Assembly: GCA_023453655.1 (NCBI GenBank)
Contig: JAEXTE010000018.1
Span: 1 to 9,181 of the forward strand
Direction: 5' to 3'
DNA length: 9,181 bases
From: Pseudomonadota bacterium
Lineage (GTDB): Bacteria > Pseudomonadota > Gammaproteobacteria > Xanthomonadales > Xanthomonadaceae
The first letter of the stretch is position 1. Each line of letters opens with the position of its first letter. The notes under the pieces were generated by a model. That model made no database searches. It had not been told where the DNA came from and saw only the letters and a list, made by a program, of their open reading frames with translations. The translations under genes and the position numbers were made by a program. This document shows, piece after piece, positions 1 through 5,622 of the stretch.

Positions 1-122
1 CGGCGAGCGAAGCGCCCCGCGCGCCGGCGCCGGCGCCGGCGCCGGCCACCGAGGCGGCGCCTGAAGCCGCGCCCGCCGAGGGCGAACAGCCCGCCGCCGA
101 CGAAGCGCCGGCGCAGGGCTGA
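1..122 (+). CDS. C-terminal Ala/Pro/Glu-rich tail of a CDS truncated by the left edge (possibly a cytochrome c)
   Basis: The frame that begins at base 3 is open to a TGA at 120-122 and encodes 39 residues made almost only of Ala, Pro and Glu, including an APAPAPAPA run. No start codon or folded domain is visible, so this is the 3' end of a longer gene. It has the look of a disordered tail on an exported protein. From memory of Xanthomonadaceae gene order, a cytochrome c (c4 type) gene often sits just before the dsbA pair; nothing in the 39 residues proves this, and no CXXCH heme motif lies inside the window. The next gene starts 35 bases downstream on the same strand, so co-transcription with the dsbA genes is possible. 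Confidence refers to a real coding end, not to the cytochrome guess. Confidence 0.6.
   Translation, partial: ASEAPRAPAPAPAPATEAAPEAAPAEGEQPAADEAPAQG
21..44 (+). repeat. Four tandem copies of the hexamer GCGCCG
   Basis: Four perfect head-to-tail GCGCCG units encode alternating Ala-Pro within the tail of the truncated left-edge CDS. Hexamer repeats keep the reading frame when copies are gained or lost, so the length of the Ala-Pro run could vary between strains without breaking the gene. Confidence 0.75.
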
Positions 123-157
123 GCCCCGCACCGGCAGGACGTCCCGGAACCGTGCCG

Positions 158-784
158 ATGGGCGCGCGCCTGCTCGCACTGGGCCTGCTGTTCCTGCTGC
201 CGCTGCTGGGGGCGGCGCACGGCGTCCCCGCGGAGGGGAGCGACTATGTGCGCATCGAGGGCGGCCAGCCGTGGCAGGCCGAGCCCGGCACGATCGAGGT
301 CGTCGAGGTCTTCGCCTACCCCTGCGGCCACTGCGACCGGTTCGCGCCGATGCTGGCCGACTGGGCGCGCAAGGCAGGGCCGGATGTGCGCGTGCGCTAT
401 GTCCCCGCCGCCTACCAGCCCACCGACGCCTACGCGCGCGCCTGGTTCGCGCTCGAGGCGCTGGGCGAAACGCGCCTGCACCAGCGCCTGTTCGACGCCG
501 TCCACCGCGAGGGCAGCCTGCCCGGGCGCGGCGCGACGATTGCCGAGGTTGGCAGCTTCCTCGTCGGCGAGGGCCTGGATGCGGCGCGCGTCCGCGCGGC
601 GATGGGTTCGCCCGCGACTGACGCGAAAATGAACGCGGCCCGCGAGTTCGCCATCCGCAGCGGGATCCAGGGCACGCCGACCCTCATCATCAACGGCCGT
701 TACCGCATCCAGGCGCGCAGCCTGCAGGATGCCCTGCACATCGCCGACGGGCTGGTGGCGATGGAACGCGCGGCCGCGCGCTGA
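158..784 (+). CDS. dsbA: Secreted DsbA-like thiol:disulfide oxidoreductase with a CGHC active site
   Basis: A periplasmic thioredoxin-fold enzyme expected to form or shuffle disulfide bonds in exported proteins. From ATG 158 it has 208 residues: a signal peptide (hydrophobic core about residues 4-19, cleavage probably between 20 and 25), then the DsbA fold. The active site is C56-G-H-C59 in a FAYPCGHC context, and the cis-Pro loop is G-T-P174 followed by TLIINGRY. These are the only two cysteines. A GTG at 152 is an in-frame alternative start that adds two residues. I prefer ATG 158 because GGAA at 146-149 lies 8 bases upstream, whereas AGGA at 136-139 is 12 bases from the GTG. CGHC is the dipeptide typical of eukaryotic PDI, not the CPHC of E. 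coli DsbA, which suggests tuned redox properties. A second DsbA paralogue follows 61 bases downstream. A DsbC- or DsbG-like role is less likely, because there is no dimerisation domain. Confidence 0.9.
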   Translation: MGARLLALGLLFLLPLLGAAHGVPAEGSDYVRIEGGQPWQAEPGTIEVVEVFAYPCGHCDRFAPMLADWARKAGPDVRVRYVPAAYQPTDAYARAWFALEALGETRLHQRLFDAVHREGSLPGRGATIAEVGSFLVGEGLDAARVRAAMGSPATDAKMNAAREFAIRSGIQGTPTLIINGRYRIQARSLQDALHIADGLVAMERAAAR

Positions 785-790
785 CGCCGC

Positions 791-807
791 CGGCCTCACG
801 CAGGCCG
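791..807 (+). terminator. GC-rich hairpin in the gap between the two dsbA genes
   Basis: The arms CGGCCT (791-796) and AGGCCG (802-807) pair perfectly around a 5-base loop, six bases after the stop codon of the first dsbA. No true U tract follows, only TGTACGCTTT. It could be a weak terminator, an attenuator or an mRNA-stabilising stem that uncouples expression of the two dsbA genes. The stem is short for this GC content, so chance is a real alternative. Confidence 0.3.
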
Positions 808-845
808 CTGTACGCTTTGCCCCAACACGATCCAGGAATCCGTCG

Positions 846-1688
846 ATGAAGCTTCGTGCCGCCTCCCGCCTCGTCCTGGCGCCCGCCGCCCTCGCCCTGC
901 TGCTGGCCGCCTGCCAGCCGTCGGAGCCCGCCACCGCCGAACCTGCGCCGGCCGCGGAACCCGCTCCCGTCGCAGAGACGCCCGCCGAGGCCATCGGCGA
1001 CGAGCCCGCGGTCGATCCGGCGGCCGCCGAGGCCACGCCCGAAGGCCAGGCGCCCGCCCCCGCCGAGGGCGAAAGCCCCGAGCCCGCGCCCGCGCCGGCA
1101 ACGCCTTCCGCGGCCACGTTCGCCACCGAGGGCGAGCATTACGACCTGATCCCCGGCGGCCAGCCGTTCGAGCCGCTCAACGGCAAGATCGAGGTGGTCG
1201 AGGTGTTCAACTACGTCTGCCCGGCCTGCGCCATGTTCCAGCCGCTGGTGAACAGCTGGAAGGCGCGGCTGCCGGCCGACGTGCGCTTCACCTACGTGCC
1301 GGCGCCGTTCGGCGGCAACTGGGATCCCTACGTGCGCGCCTACTACGCGGCCGAGGCGATGGGCATCGCCGACAAGTCCCACGACGGCATCTTCCAGGCC
1401 ATCCACGTGGAGCGCTCGCTCAAGGGCGAACGCGGCACCGACTCGCCGCAGGACCTCGCCCGCGCCTACGCGAAGTTCGGCGCGGACCCGGCGCAGTTCG
1501 CCAGCACCATGGCCAGCTTCACGGTCAACGCCAAGTTCGGCCGCGCCAAGCAGTACATCACGCAGCAGCGCGTGAACTCGACGCCGACGATGATCGTCAA
1601 CGGCCGCTACCGGGTGAAGGGCCGCAGCTTCGAGGACATGATGCAGAACGTCGACCGCGTGATCTCGCAGGTGCGGGCCGGCGGCTGA
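846..1688 (+). CDS. dsbA: DsbA-like lipoprotein with a CPAC active site on a long Ala/Pro/Glu linker
   Basis: A membrane-tethered DsbA-family oxidoreductase of 280 residues. The N-terminus is a lipoprotein signal peptide: basic MKLR, a hydrophobic stretch, then the lipobox L-A-A-C23, so C23 should be lipidated. Residues 24 to about 93 are a low-complexity Ala/Pro/Glu linker, presumably disordered, holding the enzyme away from the membrane. The thioredoxin fold follows, with C125-P-A-C128 in NYVCPACAMF and a cis-Pro at S-T-P247 followed by TMIVNGRY. These three are the only cysteines. The reading frame stays open upstream to 729, but ATG 846 is the start: it has AGGA at 834-837 with an 8-base spacer, and the lipobox then lies at the proper distance. 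The shared stretches GGQP, IEVVEVF and NGRYR show common descent with the gene upstream. The long linker is extra relative to a plain DsbA of about 200 residues. The EEP-family gene starts 13 bases after the stop. Confidence 0.93.
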   Translation: MKLRAASRLVLAPAALALLLAACQPSEPATAEPAPAAEPAPVAETPAEAIGDEPAVDPAAAEATPEGQAPAPAEGESPEPAPAPATPSAATFATEGEHYDLIPGGQPFEPLNGKIEVVEVFNYVCPACAMFQPLVNSWKARLPADVRFTYVPAPFGGNWDPYVRAYYAAEAMGIADKSHDGIFQAIHVERSLKGERGTDSPQDLARAYAKFGADPAQFASTMASFTVNAKFGRAKQYITQQRVNSTPTMIVNGRYRVKGRSFEDMMQNVDRVISQVRAGG

Positions 1689-1701
1689 TGCCCGAACGCG
1701 C

Positions 1702-2460
1702 ATGTCCACGCAACGGCTGAAGCTGCTCAGCGCGAACATCCAGGCAGGCTCCAGCACGCGGCGCTACAGCGACTACGCCACGCGCAGCTGGTCGCATGTG
1801 CTGCCCGTGGGCAAGCGCACCTCGCTGGACGCCATCGCGCGACTGGCCGGCGAACACGACATCGTCGGCCTGCAGGAAAGCGATCCGGGCAGCTGGCGTT
1901 CGGGCTTCACCAACCAGACCCACTACCTGGCCGAGCGCGGCGGCTTCGACTACTGGACCCACCAGCCCAACCGGCGGGTGGGCAACGTGGCCTCGAGCGC
2001 CAACGGCCTGCTCAGCCGGCTGGAACCGGTGGAGGTGGTGCACCACCCGCTGCCCGGCCGCATCGCCGGGCGCGGCGTGCTGATGGGGCATTTCGGCAAT
2101 GGCGCCGCGGGCCTGGCGGTGGCCGTGGCGCACCTCTCGCTGGGCGCGCAGTCGCGCCAGATGCAGCTCGACTTCATCGCCGAGCTGCTGCACGACTTCC
2201 CCAACGCGGTGCTGATGGGCGATTTCAACTGCGTGGTCGACTGCCCGGAGATGGGCAGCCTGTTCCGCAAGACCCGCCTGCAGCCGCCGGGCTGCACCGT
2301 GCACACCTTCCCCAGCTGGAAACCGCAGCGCGCGATCGACCACATCCTGGTCACCGACACCCTGCGCTGCGAAGGCATGCGCGCCGTCCCGGCCGCGTTC
2401 TCCGACCACCTGGCGCTGTCGGTCAACCTGGAAGTGCCCGACGGCGCGCTGGCGCGCTGA
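1702..2460 (+). CDS. Endonuclease/exonuclease/phosphatase (EEP) family metal-dependent hydrolase
   Basis: A 252-residue single-domain protein of the EEP fold, which includes DNase I, exonuclease III (AP endonuclease) and phospho-diesterase/phosphatase enzymes. The fold's metal-binding and catalytic signatures appear in order: an SAN near residue 14, L-Q-E59, the HLSLG loop with H144, G-D174-F-N176, D213-H214 in AIDHIL, and the terminal S-D235-H236-L. This full set argues for an active Mg2+-dependent phosphoester hydrolase. The substrate cannot be read from the sequence. No signal peptide is evident, so it is probably cytoplasmic. The start lies 13 bases after the second dsbA stop with only a poor ribosome-binding site, which suggests translational coupling and an operon, although no functional link to disulfide formation is obvious. 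Comparable genes follow dsbA pairs in Xanthomonadaceae, as I recall. Confidence 0.88.
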   Translation: MSTQRLKLLSANIQAGSSTRRYSDYATRSWSHVLPVGKRTSLDAIARLAGEHDIVGLQESDPGSWRSGFTNQTHYLAERGGFDYWTHQPNRRVGNVASSANGLLSRLEPVEVVHHPLPGRIAGRGVLMGHFGNGAAGLAVAVAHLSLGAQSRQMQLDFIAELLHDFPNAVLMGDFNCVVDCPEMGSLFRKTRLQPPGCTVHTFPSWKPQRAIDHILVTDTLRCEGMRAVPAAFSDHLALSVNLEVPDGALAR

Positions 2461-2461
2461 C

Positions 2462-2492
2462 GCGGCGGAGCCGGACCGGCCGGCCCCGCCGC
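2462..2492. terminator. GC-rich hairpin between two convergent genes, possible bidirectional terminator
   Basis: The outer arms GCGGCGG (2462-2468) and CCGCCGC (2486-2492) form seven pairs. After one A/C mismatch, GCCGG (2470-2474) pairs with CCGGC (2480-2484), closing a 5-base loop. It fills most of the 39-base gap between the stop of the EEP gene and the stop of the TonB-dependent receptor. No T tract follows on either strand, so it does not match a textbook intrinsic terminator, but its position and stability suit transcription ending or 3'-end protection in both directions. Confidence 0.5.
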
Positions 2493-2499
2493 ATTCCGC

Positions 2500-5394
2500 T
2501 CAGAAGCCGAAGCCCACCCGCGCGTACCAGAAGCGGCCCGGCAGGTCGTAGGTCGACGCGTCGTAGCCGTTGAGCGAGCAGCTCAGGCAGATCGGCGGAT
2601 CCTTGGCGAACACGTTGTTGACGCCGAGGGTGACGCGGAAGTCCTTCATCCAGGCGTCGGTGCCCCAGGACAGCTGGGCGTCGTGGTAGGTGGTGGCGCC
2701 GAGATCGTTGCGGTCGTTGTCGCTGTCGTCGCAGATGTCGTAGCCGTTGGCGCCGGCGCAGGACTCGCGCAGGCGGTCGATGTAGCGCGCGGTCCAGGCC
2801 GCCTGCCAGCCACCGGCCCCGCGCCACACCGCGGCCAGGGTGGAGGTGGTCTCGGGAATGGCGCTGTTGTTGATCTCCACGCCCGGCGCTCGCGGCTCGG
2901 GCTGGCCGGCCTCGTTGACCAGTTCGTACTTCGTCACCCAGGTGGTCTTCCAGGCGAAGGCCAGCTGGCCCCAGGCCTGCTCGGGCAGGCGCCAGTCGGC
3001 GCTGAAGTCCCAGCCGTCGGTGCGGATCGTGCCGACGTTGCCGAGGATGTTGTCGAAACGGACGATCTGGCCGCGGTCGTTGCGCTCGTAGAAGCCGCAC
3101 GACACCGGGTCGCGGGTGGAAATGCAGCGGTTGAGGATGGTCTGCGCGTCCAGCGCCTGGATGGCGCCGTCGATGGTGTGGCGGTAGAACGTCAGGCCGA
3201 GGTCCAGCGCCTGCGACCATGACGCTTCGTCGGCGAACGACGGGCTCCACACCGCGCCCAGCATCAGGCTGCGGCTGGTTTCGGGCTGCAGGTCGATGTT
3301 GCCCGAGGTCACCACCGAGATCTGCGGGTTGGACTGCTCGTAGCCGGGCGGCACGCCGTCGGCGACGCACTGCGGCGTGGTGGAGGCGGCGTTGTTGCAG
3401 GGGTCGACCAGGGTCGCGTCGAAGCGGCTCAGGGTGCCGTAGAGCTCGCCGATCGACGGCGCGCGGAAGCCTTCGGCGAACGAGCCGCGCAGCAGGAACT
3501 CGTCGGCCACCTGCCAGCGCAGGCCGATCTTGCCGGTGTTGGTACTGCCGAAGTTGGAATAGTCGGACCAGCGCCCGGCCAGGCTCAGGTCCAGGCTCTT
3601 GCCCAGCCAGCCTTCGCCCGCCAGCGGCACCAGCAGCTCGGCATAGGCCTCGCGCACGTCGTACTGGCCCTGGGTGGGGCCGGACGGCACGCCGTTGTAC
3701 TCGCCGGCGACGGTGATCGGGTCGGGCTGGTACTCGCCCTCGTAGTCGCGGTATTCCACGCCGGCGGCGAAGGCCACCGCGCCAGCCCAGTTGTCGAACA
3801 GGTCGCCGGTGACGTTGGCCGAGACCAGGCTCAGGCTGTTGCTGCTGCGGTCGCGCACGACCGGCTGGATGAAGGCGAGCATTTCGGGCGTGATCGTGCC
3901 CGCGCCGCCGAACAGGTTGAGCGGTACGCAGCCGGCGATGGCCGCGCAGGCCGCGGGGTCGCCCAGCGCCTCGTTGATGCGGCGCACGTTGTAGCTGCCG
4001 GTGTTGGTCTGCTCGGCCTTGCTCTCGCTGCGCACCAGGTTGAGGTCCCAGCTCCACTGGCGGCCGCCGACGTCGAACAGGCCGTTGAGCCCGAACGCGG
4101 CATACCAGGTCTCGACCTCCTGCACGTAGCGGCGCGGCCCGCCCTCGACCGGGCGCCGGCCGAGCAGGAACAGGTTGGCATCCGGGCCGACGGTGGTGAG
4201 GTCGAAGCCGAAGGGGTTGTAGGGGTTCGCGGCCGAGATCACCAGCCGCGTCTCGGCCCACTCGTTGTACACGCCGGCGTCGGTACCGAGGAAGATCGGT
4301 TCGGGCGCGGCCTGGTTGGCCGATTCGCGCTCGTTGTAGAGCACGCGCGCGTAGGCGCCGAAGGTCGGGGTGAAGTCGAACTGCACCTGGCCGAACACCG
4401 ACTTGCGTTCCGACGGCGTGAGCAGCAGGTTGTAGGGCGCGAAGTTGAAGCGGTCGGCGTTGGTGAAGCAGTGGAAGTCGTCGGCGCGCTCGGTGGGGCA
4501 GGCCGGCTGGCCTAGATAGGTCGGATCCGGGACGCCGGTGTCGGGCGTGATGCTGTAGACCTCGCCTGTGTTGGGGTCCTGGAATACGAACCGGCCCTGC
4601 GGCGTCGCCGAACTGCCGTTGTCCAGCCCGGTGCCCGGCACCGGCACGCTCGCCGGGCCGTACCCGAGCGAAGAGATTTCCTTCTGCTTGAAGTAGGACG
4701 CGCCGACGAACCAGCGCGCGCGGTCGCTGCTGCCGCCCCAGCCCAGGTCGGCACCCCAGGTCTCGCCGCCGTCCAGGTCGCTGTAGTCGCCGGTGTGCAG
4801 CTGCACGCTGGCGCCGTCGACGTCCTTGCGGGTGATGATGTTGACCACGCCCGCGATGGCGTCCGAGCCGTAGATCGACGAGGCGCCGTCCTCCAGCACC
4901 TCGATGCGGTCGATGATCGCCAGCGGGATGGTGTTGAGGTCGACCGCCGAACCCACGCCCGAGGCCGAGGACTCGTTGACCCAGCGGATCCCGTCGACCA
5001 GCACCAGCACGCGCTTGGCGCCGAGGTGGCGCAGGTCGACCGTGGCCGCGCCGGCGCCGACGCCGCCACCATCGGGCGGGAAGCCGAAGTTGCCGGAGGA
5101 ATTGAACTTGGTGTTGAGCGCCGTGCCGCTGGCGGTGAGGTTCTGCACCACCTCGGCCACCGAGGTGAAGCCGCTGCGGTCGATGTCCTCGCGGCTCAGG
5201 ACCTGCACCGGGACCTGGGTCTCGAGTTCGGCGCGGCGGATGCGCGAGCCGGTCACCGTGACGGTATCGAGGGTGCGCGCGCCCTCCTCCGGCGCTGGCG
5301 CGGGCGCCTGCTGGGCGAAGGCGGCGGGGGACAGGACGGACAGCAGCAGGGCACGGCGCACGGCGGCGCCCAGGCGATCGGGACGGGGCAACAT
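2500..5394 (-). CDS. TonB-dependent outer-membrane receptor, ligand unknown
   Basis: A 964-residue outer-membrane transporter powered through TonB-ExbB-ExbD. In order: a signal peptide (residues 1-27, ending SPAAFA), a short Pro/Ala/Glu spacer, a TonB box (DTVTV, 43-47, in [12 protein letters not shown]), a plug domain (about 60-190, with [29 protein letters not shown] and VVNIITRK), then a beta-barrel that ends in the aromatic signature WYARVGFGF. The length is usual for the large oligomer/peptide/iron receptors of Xanthomonadaceae. ATG at 5394 has a strong ribosome-binding site (AAGGAGA). The N-terminus lacks the extra signalling domain of FecA-type receptors, so no anti-sigma partnership is expected. 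All 12 cysteines form six close pairs: 299/309, 483/489, 666/676, 757/766, 879/888 and 936/939. No substrate enzymes or TonB genes lie nearby, so the ligand cannot be inferred. Confidence 0.95.
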   Translation of the reverse strand: MLPRPDRLGAAVRRALLLSVLSPAAFAQQAPAPAPEEGARTLDTVTVTGSRIRRAELETQVPVQVLSREDIDRSGFTSVAEVVQNLTASGTALNTKFNSSGNFGFPPDGGGVGAGAATVDLRHLGAKRVLVLVDGIRWVNESSASGVGSAVDLNTIPLAIIDRIEVLEDGASSIYGSDAIAGVVNIITRKDVDGASVQLHTGDYSDLDGGETWGADLGWGGSSDRARWFVGASYFKQKEISSLGYGPASVPVPGTGLDNGSSATPQGRFVFQDPNTGEVYSITPDTGVPDPTYLGQPACPTERADDFHCFTNADRFNFAPYNLLLTPSERKSVFGQVQFDFTPTFGAYARVLYNERESANQAAPEPIFLGTDAGVYNEWAETRLVISAANPYNPFGFDLTTVGPDANLFLLGRRPVEGGPRRYVQEVETWYAAFGLNGLFDVGGRQWSWDLNLVRSESKAEQTNTGSYNVRRINEALGDPAACAAIAGCVPLNLFGGAGTITPEMLAFIQPVVRDRSSNSLSLVSANVTGDLFDNWAGAVAFAAGVEYRDYEGEYQPDPITVAGEYNGVPSGPTQGQYDVREAYAELLVPLAGEGWLGKSLDLSLAGRWSDYSNFGSTNTGKIGLRWQVADEFLLRGSFAEGFRAPSIGELYGTLSRFDATLVDPCNNAASTTPQCVADGVPPGYEQSNPQISVVTSGNIDLQPETSRSLMLGAVWSPSFADEASWSQALDLGLTFYRHTIDGAIQALDAQTILNRCISTRDPVSCGFYERNDRGQIVRFDNILGNVGTIRTDGWDFSADWRLPEQAWGQLAFAWKTTWVTKYELVNEAGQPEPRAPGVEINNSAIPETTSTLAAVWRGAGGWQAAWTARYIDRLRESCAGANGYDICDDSDNDRNDLGATTYHDAQLSWGTDAWMKDFRVTLGVNNVFAKDPPICLSCSLNGYDASTYDLPGRFWYARVGFGF

Positions 5395-5400
5395 CGGGTC

Positions 5401-5407
5401 TCTCCTT
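5401..5407 (-). promoter_or_regulatory. Strong ribosome-binding site of the TonB-dependent receptor
   Basis: On the minus strand AAGGAGA lies six bases before the ATG at 5394-5392. It is a near-perfect Shine-Dalgarno sequence and fixes the start; the signal peptide then begins at residue 1. Confidence 0.85.
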
Positions 5408-5434
5408 GGAAGTGATGCAGCGGGGATCCAGTTC

Positions 5435-5452
5435 CGCGCGCCCCCTCGCGCG
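5435..5452 (-). repeat. Inverted repeat in the presumed 5' leader of the TonB-dependent receptor mRNA
   Basis: CGCGCG (5435-5440) and CGCGCG (5447-5452) are complementary arms around six bases that read AGGGGG in the minus-strand transcript. A stem here would lie about 28 bases upstream of the Shine-Dalgarno sequence. It might affect message stability or initiation, but alternating CG runs are common by chance at this GC content. Confidence 0.3.
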
Positions 5453-5462
5453 TTGGCCTGTT

Positions 5463-5479
5463 TGTAAACAAGCTGTAAA
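5463..5479. promoter_or_regulatory. Direct repeat TGTAAA-N5-TGTAAA, operator-like or part of the receptor promoter
   Basis: TGTAAA occurs at 5463-5468 and 5474-5479, 11 bases apart, which is one helical turn. The first copy lies inside a short dyad TGTTT-GT-AAACA (about 5459-5470). On the minus strand these read TTTACA, and TACAAA there could serve as a poor -10 for the receptor gene, with TTGCGC 16 bases upstream as a weak -35. This is the most AT-rich patch in the whole divergent gap, which favours a promoter or protein-binding site. The regulator is unknown. Confidence 0.4.
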
Positions 5480-5492
5480 GCCGCGCAAGCCT

Positions 5493-5502
5493 GCCGATCG
5501 GC
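5493..5502. repeat. Perfect 10-base palindrome GCCGATCGGC
   Basis: The palindrome lies near the middle of the divergent gap between the receptor and plsB, where a dimeric regulator could control both genes. It is short and contains the common CGATCG core, so chance occurrence is plausible. Confidence 0.25.
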
Positions 5503-5520
5503 GCAACCGGCACCGCGTCA

Positions 5521-5556
5521 CAGTTTTGCCGCAGTTCGGCTGAAACTGTTCAGCCG
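5521..5556. promoter_or_regulatory. Two overlapping inverted repeats upstream of plsB
   Basis: CGGCTGAA (5537-5544) and TTCAGCCG (5549-5556) are perfect 8-base arms around the loop ACTG. Overlapping it, CAGTTT (5521-5526) is complementary to AAACTG (5543-5548). The second pairing uses bases of the first hairpin's left arm and loop, so the two structures exclude each other. No T run follows on either strand, which speaks against a plain terminator. On DNA this could be a regulator-binding site in the divergent promoter region. On RNA it would matter only if a transcript starts upstream of it. Confidence 0.4.
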
Positions 5557-5609
5557 GCCTTGACATTGCTGACCGCCGCACCCGCAGCGGATGCCCGCCC
5601 GCGCTTCGG

Positions 5610-5615
5610 CATAAT
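5610..5615 (+). promoter_or_regulatory. Probable -10 element for plsB, abutting the start codon
   Basis: CATAAT matches the sigma-70 -10 consensus at five of six positions. Its end lies seven bases before the plsB ATG at 5623, so a start of transcription at the usual distance would fall on or next to the ATG, giving a leaderless or nearly leaderless message. No convincing -35 is seen at a 16-18 base spacing. TTGACA at 5560-5565 is a perfect -35 hexamer but lies 44 bases upstream, too far to pair with it. Confidence 0.45.
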
Positions 5616-5622
5616 GCGAGGG

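Noticed and set aside
729..845. A longer start for the second DsbA at 729
   Set aside because: It would overlap the first dsbA by 56 bases, bury the lipoprotein signal peptide inside the protein, and ignore the good ribosome-binding site before ATG 846.
690..1757. A 355-codon minus-strand frame opposite the second dsbA
   Set aside because: It has the biased Gly/Arg/Ala/Val/His makeup of an antisense shadow, overlaps a gene with full DsbA signatures, and has no plausible ribosome-binding site.
5560..5565. TTGACA as the -35 of a plsB promoter
   Set aside because: It is a perfect hexamer, but the only good -10 (CATAAT at 5610) is 44 bases away and nothing like a -10 lies at 16-18 bases. It may be chance.
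5560..5622. A longer plsB start at TTG 5560 or ATG 5614
   Set aside because: The added residues do not match the xanthomonad PlsB N-terminus as I recall it, and both codons overlap promoter-like or dyad sequence. MPSQPNLFE at 5623 fits better.
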